From assembly GCA_011523795.1 (NCBI GenBank), contig WTFY01000002.1, positions 62,001 to 126,000 of the forward strand: 64,000 nt of DNA, in the 5' to 3' direction. A model generated the notes under the pieces. That model was given only the letters and a program-made list of their open reading frames with translations. It made no database searches and had not been told where the DNA came from. The position numbers and the translations under genes are program-made. Source of the stretch: Gammaproteobacteria bacterium. GTDB lineage: Bacteria; Pseudomonadota; Gammaproteobacteria; UBA4575. Of the stretch, positions 38,157 to 46,529 are shown in pieces; the stretch's first letter is position 1, and every line of letters starts with the position of its first letter.

Positions 38157-39425
38157 ATGATGCTTTCGGCGTTCGGTCAACGGCTCATGAGCACATCGGG
38201 TACAAGGTCGCTCATGAATGATCTTGGCGAGGTCGCGAACGCTGGCAGCAAGATCGCGAATCTCGGGGGTGGAAACCCGAGCCACATCCCGGGTACAGAG
38301 ATGGTTTTCCGGCATCGGATGCAGGCACTCATGCAGCGCAATGGCGCATTCGAGAGAGCGATCGGGACCTACGACGCACCGGAGGGGCATCGAGGCTTCG
38401 CCCGCGCACTTGCCAGCCTGCTCCGACGCGAGCAGGGATGGGAGTTGAGCGAACGCAATATCGCTGTCACCAACGGCAGTCAATCTGCCTTTCTCGCCTT
38501 GTTCAACTTGTTTGCGGAGTCTGGAGTTGGTGGGAACGGACACCAAGCCGGTCAAATTCTCTTGCCGCTCTCGCCTGAATACATTGGGTACACGGATGTG
38601 GGGTTTATCCCGGGCTTGTTGACGTCGTGTCGCTCAACCATTAACAAGCTGGGAGACAGGCTGTTCAAGTATGGAGTGGACTTTGAGGGTCTGGAAGCCG
38701 TAAACGACGTGGCTGCAATCTGCCTATCGCGGCCCACAAATCCGACTGGCAACGTCGTGACCGATGAGGAGTTGCGGCGCCTTGGCGTATTTGCCCGTGC
38801 CCGTGGCGTACCGCTCATCGTGGACAGTGCCTACGGACTGCCCTTTCCTGGCATTGTGTTCGGCGATGCGGAACCCGTCTGGGATAACAACATGGTTCTC
38901 TGTATGAGTCTTTCGAAACTTGGGATGCCAGGGCTTCGTACCGGGATCGTGATTGCCAAAGAGGAGATCATTTCCGCCCTTGGGGTAATCAACGCGGTCT
39001 TCTGTCTTGCGCCTGGAAGCCTTGGCCCTGCACTTGCCGCCGATCTCGTTGAGAGCGGTGAGATGCTTGCGTTATCCCGGGAGGTTATCCGACCTCACTA
39101 TGCCGAGCGTGCCAAACGAGCCCTTGAACTGCTGAGAGAGGGTTTCGACGGCTACGATATCCTGATCCACTGCCCTGAAGGAGCATTCTTCTTGTGGTTG
39201 TGGATGCCGGGACTTTCGATCACCAATGCCGTACTCTACGAACGGTTGAAGGCGCGTGGGGTTATCGTGGTATCTGGTCATCATTTTTTCCCGGGACTTG
39301 AGATGGACGACTGGTCCCACAAAAATGAGTGTATCCGAATCAGTTATGCCGATGACTGGAACCGGATTGAGCATGGGTTGACGATCATCGTCGACGAGGT
39401 GCGACGCGTCTATGACGGCAGTTGA
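38157..39425 (+). CDS. avtA: Valine--pyruvate aminotransferase AvtA
   Basis: A 422-residue class I aminotransferase that interconverts valine/2-oxoisovalerate with pyruvate/alanine. The protein aligns along its length with E. coli AvtA by memory: NLGGGNPSHIPG, AVTNGSQSAFLALFNLF, LSPEYIGYTD, CLSRPTNPTGNVVTDEEL and CMSLSKLGMPGLRTGI, where the Lys binds PLP. The C-terminal VVSGHHFFPGL also fits. It lies alone between unrelated accessory genes, and its codon use looks more GC-rich than its surroundings, compatible with separate acquisition. Confidence 0.93.
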   Translation: MMLSAFGQRLMSTSGTRSLMNDLGEVANAGSKIANLGGGNPSHIPGTEMVFRHRMQALMQRNGAFERAIGTYDAPEGHRGFARALASLLRREQGWELSERNIAVTNGSQSAFLALFNLFAESGVGGNGHQAGQILLPLSPEYIGYTDVGFIPGLLTSCRSTINKLGDRLFKYGVDFEGLEAVNDVAAICLSRPTNPTGNVVTDEELRRLGVFARARGVPLIVDSAYGLPFPGIVFGDAEPVWDNNMVLCMSLSKLGMPGLRTGIVIAKEEIISALGVINAVFCLAPGSLGPALAADLVESGEMLALSREVIRPHYAERAKRALELLREGFDGYDILIHCPEGAFFLWLWMPGLSITNAVLYERLKARGVIVVSGHHFFPGLEMDDWSHKNECIRISYADDWNRIEHGLTIIVDEVRRVYDGS

Positions 39426-39604
39426 CAAGAACGAGGCGGTCTCTGGATAAAGGAATTTTTATTCAGGATAGAACCGAAGCCAATCAAATGTCTGATATTT
39501 CAAGTTATCAGGCACTCAGGCCTAGACTTTTGACGGGTAGTGAAAGTGGCTTGTATGGATGGCGAAAATCACTTGGTACAAATGAGGACCAATCTATTTC
39601 ATAC

Positions 39605-39913
39605 CTATCGGTTCTCAGGGCTTATATCTTTAACTGACTCTGTAAATTCTTTTATTTCCTTGATGCTGTATTTCGTATGTACACGGGTTGTTGATGCGGG
39701 TTGTTTTTCCAGGCTTACACCGGCACGGCGTTCAGTTTTAGGCCGGATAGGGCGTGGCAATAGTTCGCCTCCACAGTTAGGGCATACATTGTAAAGAACA
39801 TTTTCTGCACAGGTTCTACAATACGTACATTCATATGAGCAGATGCAAGCCTCGGTTGAATAAGGTGGTAAATCCCTATCACACACTTCACAATTGGGTC
39901 TAAGCTCTAACAT
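39605..39913 (-). CDS. DUF1272 zinc-ribbon protein
   Basis: A 102-residue protein with the DUF1272 signature: MLELRPNCEVCDRDLPP, CSYECTYCRTCAENVL and CPNCGGELLPRPIRP. Cys pairs in this arrangement should bind zinc. The function is unknown. The C-terminal 40 residues are polar and less conserved. It reads opposite to avtA and GST. Confidence 0.88.
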   Translation of the reverse strand: MLELRPNCEVCDRDLPPYSTEACICSYECTYCRTCAENVLYNVCPNCGGELLPRPIRPKTERRAGVSLEKQPASTTRVHTKYSIKEIKEFTESVKDISPENR

Positions 39914-40086
39914 GGTTTCATTCCTGGATCTTCAATTACATTTAATCGCTGGATCAGAGCCACCATCTATATACCAGAATTTGCACAGGAACAAGAACAA
40001 CTGTCTCAAGAGCACCCAGGGATTGGCAAGGTCGAGATGCCTGTACTTGGAATAAAATTGCACTGCTACACGGTGCACATGCAAAA

Positions 40087-40761
40087 ATGAAACTGATTAT
40101 CGGTGACTACAACTACTCCACCTGGTCGATGCGTCCTTGGCTGTACGTGCACAAGCATGGTCTGCCAGTGGAGGTCAAGCGCTACGACTTGTTTAGCGAA
40201 GACTTGCGTCAAGTTCTTTTGGAGCGGTTTTCTAATGACAAGGTGCCAGTTTTGCTGGATGGTGCAACTGAAGTGTGGGATTCGCTCGCAATTCTGGAAT
40301 ATCTGGGTGAGCGTTTTCCCGATTCGAAGCCTTGGCCAGAAGACACGGAGGCCCGGGCAGTCGCACGGTCGGTGAGCGCAGAAATGCATTCCAGCTTTGG
40401 CGCCTTGCGCAATGAAGCGCCGATGAACCTGCGCCGTCAGTTTCCCGGATACAGATTGAGTGAGGAAGCGATAGCAGATGTAGGCCGGGTCCAGGCAGTC
40501 TGGCGTTATTGCCGGGAGGGCTTTGCGAATGACGGACCTTGGCTTTTCGGGGAGTTTACCATTGCCGATGTTATGTATGCTCCAGTGGTCATGCGTTTTC
40601 GTAGCATCCCGGTGAATCTGGACGACGATGCCGCCGGTTATTGCAGTACTGTGGAATCTGATCCGTCAGTTCGTGAATGGATTCGCCGTGGCTTGGAGGA
40701 AACTCATCGAGTCGATGAGGACGAACTGGACTGGCCCTCGAAACCAGTCACAGAAATTTAG
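40087..40761 (+). CDS. Glutathione S-transferase family protein
   Basis: A 224-residue GST. The thioredoxin-like N-terminal domain begins KLIIGDYNYSTWSMRPWLYV, with Ser/Thr near the expected catalytic site, followed by NDKVPVLLDGATEVWDSLAILEYL (the cis-Pro and glutathione gamma-glutamyl site WDSLAI). The C-terminal helical domain contains FTIADVMYAPVVMRF, the usual ST-A-D motif. Substrate is unknown. A frame of unclear meaning ends in an ATGA overlap with the start, but no gene is supported there. Confidence 0.9.
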   Translation: MKLIIGDYNYSTWSMRPWLYVHKHGLPVEVKRYDLFSEDLRQVLLERFSNDKVPVLLDGATEVWDSLAILEYLGERFPDSKPWPEDTEARAVARSVSAEMHSSFGALRNEAPMNLRRQFPGYRLSEEAIADVGRVQAVWRYCREGFANDGPWLFGEFTIADVMYAPVVMRFRSIPVNLDDDAAGYCSTVESDPSVREWIRRGLEETHRVDEDELDWPSKPVTEI

Positions 40762-41115
40762 CTGTCAATACTCTGAGCATGGTCCAGGTGCTGTAAAAGA
40801 GTCGAACTAGGACCTGGATCAAGATTAGGGTGGCATGACACGGTAGAGCGCCCTGGTCTACCCAGGTCCGTCCACCTTGCCTGCATGCCTGAACATCCTT
40901 CCCCGGTCCTTCATATCCTTCGCAGGCGTAACTGTACAATCGCCATTGAGATAACTGGTGCCGCCAGCGACCATCATGTCAGTCGGATGGTTGATCAGGG
41001 GTAATTGCTGTTGGTGGTGGACAGTTTACGGACTGGTAACGCGGTTGGGCACCTTTGCTGATCATGAATGGTTCATGCAACCATGCTGCCCCTTCATGGT
41101 CTTGAAGGCCATGAC
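40762..41115. other. 354-base convergent gap with nested hairpin and a short frame
   Basis: Between convergent GST and SYLF genes. GGACCTG at 40810 pairs with CAGGTCC ending at 40869, and inside it GGTAGA pairs with TCTACC, giving a two-part stem that might end transcription or be a structured RNA. On the minus strand a 39-codon ATG frame (40858-40977; MMVAGGTSYLNGDC and KDMKDRGRMFRHAGKVDGP) reads like protein but has no ribosome site and no family I know. No other feature is seen. Confidence 0.35.
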
Positions 41116-41826
41116 TTACTCCGTTGAGGGTTCTGTTGAGGGGTTGCTTTGGGCAGTAAGCTTGGCCACCGCTGCACGTAGGTCGTCAGCATGTGAATTG
41201 ATAAATGAATGCTCGATAAGTATGGAGCGGGGACTGCTTTTTTCATTTCCGTAGTAGACCTGGTTCAGGTCCTCACGGACCTTGATTACTGCACCCTCAA
41301 CGTTCAGGCCTCCGTATATGCCTTTGGCTCTGGAAAAGGCCAGGATGTCTACCACTTGGGCTTTGGCACCCGCACCGATAGGGCCCGCTGCAATGCCAAT
41401 ATCTCCGCCCAGCTTGAACGAAGAGGTGAGCAGCTTATCCACACCCTTGTCGGTCATTATCATCAGAATGATTTCAGCAATTTCAAGTCCAGCTTGCAGT
41501 CCGAACGTACCAGTGCCCATGGTGTAGAATGCGGGGTTGCTCCAGATGTTGTTTTCTCCCCTGGCAAGTAATACACCACTGCCTCCGGAGCCTCCAAATA
41601 TGAAACCGCCTTTCACCAGTTGGGGCACTATCAAGACTCCCTTGGCCCTGTTCATGTTCTGACGGAACCATTCCATGTCCGGGTCAATAGAAAAGGTGTT
41701 GACAGATTTTGCAGCAGCATCCACCAATGTTTGAGCATCAAGTTCGGTTGCTTCGGAGGCCTGTATGCTTGAAGTCAAGAACAGGCTGGCCAGGAACAGG
41801 CTTATCAGGGCAATTTGTCTTAGCAT
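41116..41826 (-). CDS. SYLF-domain (Ysc84-like) periplasmic protein
   Basis: A 236-residue protein with a signal peptide (LISLFLASLFLTSSIQAS). The SYLF/Ysc84 lipid-binding region covers most of the rest: AKGVLIVPQLVKGGFIFGGSGGSGVLLAR, AGLEIAEIILMIMTDKGVDKLL and the Gly-rich GGDIGIAAGPIGAGA (quoted in parts). Bacterial members are thought to bind phosphoinositide-like or other lipids in the envelope, but no clear role is established. It follows bufC by 88 bases on the same strand, so it may be read with the bufferin operon; functional linkage is uncertain. Confidence 0.88.
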   Translation of the reverse strand: MLRQIALISLFLASLFLTSSIQASEATELDAQTLVDAAAKSVNTFSIDPDMEWFRQNMNRAKGVLIVPQLVKGGFIFGGSGGSGVLLARGENNIWSNPAFYTMGTGTFGLQAGLEIAEIILMIMTDKGVDKLLTSSFKLGGDIGIAAGPIGAGAKAQVVDILAFSRAKGIYGGLNVEGAVIKVREDLNQVYYGNEKSSPRSILIEHSFINSHADDLRAAVAKLTAQSNPSTEPSTE

Positions 41827-41914
41827 GGGACTCTCTGGTTACGGGGTTTGCGCTTCAAGTGTATCAGAATCTTTCATCCGGTCTAGCAGGAATAGCAGGT
41901 TCTGCATGTCATGG

Positions 41915-42721
41915 TCAGGACTCAGTATGTCGAGCAATAATTTTGTATCCGCAAATCCATCTTTTGTGAATCAACTCAGGAATGATGCGCTGCAAGGGGA
42001 TGTCCATCTTTTCCAGTTGGGCCAGGGATTCAAGCTCGCCAAATGTGTGGCAGCTACTGGTTTTTTCCATCACCCACCAGCTTGCCTGATCGACTTTGTG
42101 GATTACAGGCTTGAAGTTTTCTCTGGCAATACACAGGTACTGGGGCTTATCTATCGACCCGATGACTTCAACTTCATCCTGCTCCTGGTGGGCTGTCCAG
42201 ATTTCGTATACAGGGTAGGCAGATTCGAGTATCGATAACGATGCACCCAAAGTAAAGCAGATATTCCGGTAGTCGCCCTCGTCGAGTGTTGCCAGCATGT
42301 CAAAGTCAAAATCCGGATCATCCTTCGCACGATAGGATTGTTCAATGGCCAGTTCGAGCTTCGCGAGATCAGGCAAGTACGGGTAATCGACGAGTTCTGG
42401 ATGGTTATGAACCCAGTCCAGCATGAATGTCGGGAAGGATTCTCCATACAGGTTTAAATCCTGGCTTGTTGCAGGATTTGCATGGTAATACTCGGTTGCA
42501 ATTTGCCTGAAATACCGTTCTCCGAGAATTTTTTCACTGCATGAGTACATGCCGGCTAGCGCACGGATGTGTGCTGAGCGCATGGTGTTGCGGTAAATCT
42601 CGAGTCTTTCCTGATTGGACAGAGTCCCGCCTTCGGAAAGTGGAGGCAGGCATTCGGCGTTGGTGTCCCGGTTTCTCAAGCAGTCCCAGAACTGGCGTTG
42701 AATCGATTGCAGTTGATGCAT
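41915..42721 (-). CDS. bufC: BufC/HvfC-type DUF2063 partner of RiPP modification
   Basis: A 268-residue protein with an N-terminal DUF2063 domain (QRQFWDCLRN, SNQERLEIYRNTMRSAHIRAL, YFRQIATEYYHANPATSQDLNLYGESFP, in parts) and a beta-rich C-terminal half. Established for bufferin and HvfABC systems: this partner binds the precursor and works with the DUF692 enzyme to modify its Cys residues. The start lies six bases after the bufB stop, consistent with one operon bufA-bufB-bufC. Confidence 0.88.
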   Translation of the reverse strand: MHQLQSIQRQFWDCLRNRDTNAECLPPLSEGGTLSNQERLEIYRNTMRSAHIRALAGMYSCSEKILGERYFRQIATEYYHANPATSQDLNLYGESFPTFMLDWVHNHPELVDYPYLPDLAKLELAIEQSYRAKDDPDFDFDMLATLDEGDYRNICFTLGASLSILESAYPVYEIWTAHQEQDEVEVIGSIDKPQYLCIARENFKPVIHKVDQASWWVMEKTSSCHTFGELESLAQLEKMDIPLQRIIPELIHKRWICGYKIIARHTES

Positions 42722-42727
42722 GGCAAG

Positions 42728-43585
42728 TCAGTTCAGATTGTCTGCTGCAGACTGCTGGTATCGCCTTGCCTGCTCCGCTTCTTCCAACAGCACGGAAAAT
42801 GGTGGCAGCTCATTGTCCCATTCGATCAGGGTGGGAATGGAAGTGCTGTTACTTGCAAGCCCGCGGTATAGTTCCCACACGGGTGCGGAAACGCGTCGGT
42901 TGTGTGCATCGAGCAAGTAAGACCCTTTGTGTTCGAAGCCTGCAAGGTGTATTTCTGCAACTCGGTCGAGCGGGATGTTCCGGATGTATTCTTGTGCATC
43001 GACTGCATGGTTATACTGGCTGACGTAGATGTTGTTCAAGTCCAGCAGGATTTTGCAGCCAGATTCGATGGAGACGGCTGCCAGGAATTCCCATTCCTTG
43101 AGGGTGGAGCAGGCAAATTCCAGGTAGCTGGATACATTTTCCACGACCAGTGTAGTTTCCAGAAAGTCCTGCACCTGTCTGATACGCCGACTCACATGAT
43201 GCACCGCCTCTTCTGTGTAGGGAAGAGGCAGCAGGTCATGTGCGTGGTGACTTTCAAAAGATGTCCAGCACAGATGATCCGAGATGCAGACAGGCTCGAG
43301 TTCTTTTGCAAGAGCTTTGATCTTCTCGAGGTAGACAAAGTCGATCGGGTCTGTACCGCCCAGTGACATGCCTACACTGTGCAGGCTTACCGGGTAGTCC
43401 TGTCGGACCAGAAAGGCCTGCTGTTTCGCATAGCCACTCTCATTGAGATGGTTGTCTGTGAGAAGCTCGAAGAAGTCCAGATCGGGCTGAGTAGCCAGGA
43501 TTTCGTTGACATGCGCGGAGCGAAGCCCTACCCCTATCCTTGGGGTAGAAGGCTTTTCGGAATCCGTTGAAGGCCCGCTTTGCAC
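42728..43585 (-). CDS. bufB: BufB-type DUF692 multinuclear iron oxidase
   Basis: A 285-residue TIM-barrel enzyme of the MbnB/TglH/HvfB (DUF692) family. Family metal ligands are in place: His in SLHSVGMSLGG, Asp/His in ISDHLCW, Glu/Asn in VENVSSYLEF, Asp/Asn in LLDLNNIYVSQYNH, His in EIHLAGFEH, Asp/His in DAHNRRV and Glu in IEWDNELP. Family knowledge: the di- or tri-iron centre oxidises Cys of a peptide precursor, giving thiooxazole or oxazolone/thioamide groups. The start is a GTG, 16 bases after the bufA stop. Confidence 0.92.
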   Translation of the reverse strand: MQSGPSTDSEKPSTPRIGVGLRSAHVNEILATQPDLDFFELLTDNHLNESGYAKQQAFLVRQDYPVSLHSVGMSLGGTDPIDFVYLEKIKALAKELEPVCISDHLCWTSFESHHAHDLLPLPYTEEAVHHVSRRIRQVQDFLETTLVVENVSSYLEFACSTLKEWEFLAAVSIESGCKILLDLNNIYVSQYNHAVDAQEYIRNIPLDRVAEIHLAGFEHKGSYLLDAHNRRVSAPVWELYRGLASNSTSIPTLIEWDNELPPFSVLLEEAEQARRYQQSAADNLN

Positions 43586-43601
43586 GTCACACCTGGCTGG
43601 C

Positions 43602-43886
43602 TTATTTTGCGGGTTTTACTGCCTTGACTGTCCCACCGATCTTGGTGCAGGTACCTTCAGGCATATAGACCCACTCGTGCTCGGAATTGTCTTCAGTAGC
43701 CATGCCTGCACACTGATGGGTTCCATCTAGTGCACCACAGTCATTCATGCCGGCCTTGGCTACTCCGGCACATTTTTCCCAGTTTTTGGGTGCATCCGGT
43801 ACGGCCATTGCGTTCTGCAGCGCCATGCTGGCACCCAGTGCAAATATTCCAGCCATGGTGGATCGAAGAATGGTCTGTTTTTTCAT
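43602..43886 (-). CDS. bufA: Bufferin-type copper-binding RiPP precursor (DUF2282)
   Basis: A 94-residue precursor: a signal peptide (about residues 1-28, ending AMA) and a core with four Cys at residues 39, 50, 59 and 80, in EKCAGVAKAGMNDCGAL, THQCAG and EGTCTKIGG. This is the DUF2282 pattern of bufferin 1-type precursors. Established for this family: BufB and BufC turn Cys residues into copper-chelating heterocycles and the peptide is exported to the periplasm. The ATG has a strong AGGAG eight bases upstream, deciding the start against a longer frame to 44129. It heads bufABC. An extended -10 promoter lies about 60 bases upstream. Confidence 0.92.
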   Translation of the reverse strand: MKKQTILRSTMAGIFALGASMALQNAMAVPDAPKNWEKCAGVAKAGMNDCGALDGTHQCAGMATEDNSEHEWVYMPEGTCTKIGGTVKAVKPAK

Positions 43887-43945
43887 GAGTCTTGTCTCCT
43901 TTGTTGATTTGTAAGTGCCGGGCACAGATGATGCGGTTCCCAGGG

Positions 43946-43954
43946 ATTCTAGCA
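43946..43954 (-). promoter_or_regulatory. Extended -10 promoter upstream of bufA
   Basis: On the minus strand the sequence TGCTAGAAT is an extended -10 (TGn plus a five-of-six TATAAT match). It would start a transcript about 50 bases before the bufA ATG. No good -35 is needed for this promoter class, and none is seen. A copper or ECF regulator site could not be identified. Confidence 0.45.
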
Positions 43955-44154
43955 AAAGCCACCTGTCAGTATGACCTTGTTTTCGGCGTTTAGTTGCAGC
44001 GCAAGTACAGGGGCAGGTACACCGGTCGCGAGGTGAGGCTGGCCTGGATATCATCGGGTTGCCTTCCCGCAGCAGGTTCAGGGACAAAATGATGTATCGA
44101 AGTTCCAAGCCAGGGTTATCTGTTCGCATCTCTGCGACGTGCCGGTTTCTTGCG

Positions 44155-44712
44155 TCATCCTGATGTGGGCTGTATGCAGGCCTTGATTATGCGGTCTACA
44201 CATTGATAGGCGTACCGGTAGCCATGGGTCCACTCGCTGCGGCGGGGCCCCGCTACATTCAGAGAACTGATCCTGAATTTCCGGATATGGTCCAAGGTCT
44301 TCTCCGCTGCCTGTTCGAATGTCAGCAGCCTGGCATTGACTGAAACCATGGGTTTGCCAAGTTGCAGGCAATAGTCCTTTGCAAGTGCAGTGCCTCCTTC
44401 CAGCTTCTGTACAAAGATGATCAGGGTGCCCTGGCTTTGCAGGACGTTTGCATGAGTGCGCCCGGCGTATTTTGTACTGCCGTGTTCTTGCAGCGGGTAA
44501 CGGATGGGAATCATGCCATCTTCTGCCCTGCGGCCTTTGGGGCAGTAGCCACCACAGGGGAAGTCATTTTCAAGTGCAGCATCCAGTGCGGCCCGGTCGA
44601 CACCCGTTTGGCCACCCGAGACAATTTTGCTCAGGACATACGCTTGGCCAGGGGTGGACAGGGTATTTTCAGCAGGCGTCACGGGCCTTGCTTGCGAAAA
44701 GCCCGGCTGCAC
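44155..44712 (-). CDS. YpsA-type SLOG / molybdenum-carrier-like protein
   Basis: A 185-residue protein of the circularly permuted YpsA SLOG / putative molybdenum carrier family. SKIVSGGQTGVDRAALDAALENDFPCGGYCPKGRRAEDG (in parts) is the defining nucleotide-binding Rossmann-like motif, and GTLIIFVQKLEGGTALAKDYC follows. Such proteins bind nucleotides or molybdopterin, but the exact ligand is not known. The start is a GTG at 44712 and is uncertain; the fold itself begins near residue 28. It lies between pckG and the bufABC operon. Confidence 0.83.
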   Translation of the reverse strand: MQPGFSQARPVTPAENTLSTPGQAYVLSKIVSGGQTGVDRAALDAALENDFPCGGYCPKGRRAEDGMIPIRYPLQEHGSTKYAGRTHANVLQSQGTLIIFVQKLEGGTALAKDYCLQLGKPMVSVNARLLTFEQAAEKTLDHIRKFRISSLNVAGPRRSEWTHGYRYAYQCVDRIIKACIQPTSG

Positions 44713-44723
44713 GCCGGCATGGT

Positions 44724-44765
44724 GGTGCGTAGCCCCGTATGCAGCCCGCTATGGGGCTACGCACC
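44724..44765. terminator. Perfect 13-base inverted repeat after pckG
   Basis: GGTGCGTAGCCCC and GGGGCTACGCACC are perfectly complementary with a 16-base loop. It lies seven bases downstream of the pckG stop and before the SLOG gene. As RNA it would be a very stable stem. No T-run follows, so it may be a processing site, a factor-assisted terminator or a mobile palindromic repeat; only one copy was noticed in the window. Confidence 0.55.
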
Positions 44766-44771
44766 GTGATG

Positions 44772-46529
44772 TCAGGCAGCCTTGCTTTGCAGTGCAGAAG
44801 AGATCTTGCTGAGTTCACTGAGCATGGTTTCCGGCATGCGTTCACCGAACTCGGCAAAATATTTGTTGATATCCGAAGCTTCCTGTTCCCACTTGGCCAG
44901 ATCTACAGACAGCAGTTCCTGCATGGTCTCCATGGAAACATCGATGCCATCGGTGTTGATGTCTTCAGGATTTGGCAAAAAGCCAATCGGGGTCTCCCTC
45001 GCCTCGACCTTTCCTTCACATCGGTCAACGACCCAGGCCAGTACCCGCATGTTCTCGCCGAATCCCGGCCACATGAACTTTCCATCCTTATCACGCCTGA
45101 ACCAGTTTACGTGAAAGATCTTGGGCAGCTTGTCGGACTTGCTTCCGAAACTGAGCCAATGCGCGAAATAATCCCCAAAGTTGTACCCGCAAAACGGCTT
45201 CATGGCCATGGGGTCGCGTCGTATCTGTCCTGCACCGCCTATGGCTGCAGCCGTCATTTCCGATGCGCAGGATGCACCCACCAGTACACCATGGGTCCAG
45301 TCCTTGGCTTCGTAGACTAGCGGAGCAAGTTCCTTGCGCCGACCACCAAAGACCAGAGCGGAAATGGGTACGCCGTCCGGGTGTTCTGACATACGGGAAT
45401 AGACAGGATTGTTTTTGGCAGGAACCGTGAAGCGCGAATTGGGATGTGCCGCAGGACCTACTTCAGGATCGTAAGCGTTGCCTTTCCAGTCCAGTGCCGG
45501 TTCTTTACCGTCATCCTTTTCTTCCCACCAGGGCTCGTTGCCTGCAGTCACCCCGACGTTGGTGAAAATCGCATCACTCTTCAGGGTATCGTAGGCATTC
45601 TTGTTTGACCATTCGTTGGTACCGGGCACGACACCAAAATAACCGGATTCCGGGTTGATGGCCCAGAGACGTCCGTCTTCTCTCAAATGCAGCCAGCAGA
45701 TGTCATCGCCTACCGTAGTGACTTTCCAGTCCTTGTACTGTTCCGGGGGGATCAGCATGGCAAGGTTGGTCTTGCCACATGCCGACGGGAAGGCGCATGC
45801 CACGTAATGCGTTTCGCCCTGAGGACTTTCCAGACCAACAATCAGCATGTGCTCGGCCAGCCAGCCCTCGGTGCGGGCCTGCCAGCTGGCTATTCTCAGG
45901 GCATGGCATTTCTTCCCGAGCAGCGCATTACCCCCGTAACCTGATCCGATGCTCTTGATATAGAGCTCTTCTGGAAAATGCATGATAAAGCGTTTCTCAG
46001 GATCAAGGTCACCTGTGGAGTGCAGTCCCCTGACAAATGTGCCTTCTCTTTCAATACGTTCCAGCGCAGGAGTGCCGATACGAGCCATGATTTTCATGTT
46101 GGCTACTACATAAGGGCTGTCCGTGATTTCCACGCCGTTACGGGACAGGGGCGAATCGATAGGTCCCATGCAATATGGAATCACATACATGGTGCGGCCC
46201 TGCATGCAGCCATCGAACAGGGTATCCAGTTTTGCATGTGCTTCCACCGGGTCCATCCAATGGTTGTTCGGGCCTGCGTCTTCTTCACTCTTGGAACACA
46301 CGAATGTAAGGTGTTCCACGCGTGCCACGTCCGATGGATCGGAACGATGCAGGTAGCAGTTGGGATGAGTTTCCTCGTTCAGCCTCATCAAGGTACCACT
46401 TTCAAGCATCTGGTCTATCATGGCATTGTATTCAGCATCACTGCCATCACACCAGACAATCTTGTCCGGTTTAGTAAGTGCCGCTACTTCTTCTACCCAA
46501 TCTGCAAGGGCATCATTTTTAGTCGTCAT
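44772..46529 (-). CDS. pckG: Phosphoenolpyruvate carboxykinase (GTP)
   Basis: A 585-residue GTP-dependent PEPCK that converts oxaloacetate to PEP for gluconeogenesis. FPSACGKTNLAML is the kinase-1a P-loop with the reactive Cys, VGDDICWLH the metal site, and RRKELAPLVYEAKDW, NWFRRDKDGKFMWPGFGENMRVL (in part) match the GTP class, as does the length. E. coli uses the unrelated ATP form, so the presence of PckG is a distinguishing trait. The ATG at 46529 has GGAAC upstream; the frame is open further up without family similarity. Confidence 0.97.
   Translation of the reverse strand: MTTKNDALADWVEEVAALTKPDKIVWCDGSDAEYNAMIDQMLESGTLMRLNEETHPNCYLHRSDPSDVARVEHLTFVCSKSEEDAGPNNHWMDPVEAHAKLDTLFDGCMQGRTMYVIPYCMGPIDSPLSRNGVEITDSPYVVANMKIMARIGTPALERIEREGTFVRGLHSTGDLDPEKRFIMHFPEELYIKSIGSGYGGNALLGKKCHALRIASWQARTEGWLAEHMLIVGLESPQGETHYVACAFPSACGKTNLAMLIPPEQYKDWKVTTVGDDICWLHLREDGRLWAINPESGYFGVVPGTNEWSNKNAYDTLKSDAIFTNVGVTAGNEPWWEEKDDGKEPALDWKGNAYDPEVGPAAHPNSRFTVPAKNNPVYSRMSEHPDGVPISALVFGGRRKELAPLVYEAKDWTHGVLVGASCASEMTAAAIGGAGQIRRDPMAMKPFCGYNFGDYFAHWLSFGSKSDKLPKIFHVNWFRRDKDGKFMWPGFGENMRVLAWVVDRCEGKVEARETPIGFLPNPEDINTDGIDVSMETMQELLSVDLAKWEQEASDINKYFAEFGERMPETMLSELSKISSALQSKAA

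Noticed and set aside
39488-39637. 49-codon frame starting MSDISSYQALRP after avtA
   Set aside because: No ribosome site, no known family, overlaps the DUF1272 gene end; not strong enough for a gene call.
39921-40090. Plus-strand frame ending in an ATGA overlap with the GST start
   Set aside because: Protein-like composition but no start codon and no similarity; may be the end of a lost gene.
43887-44129. N-terminal extension of the bufA frame
   Set aside because: The signal peptide and strong Shine-Dalgarno fix the start at 43886; the extension has no family character.
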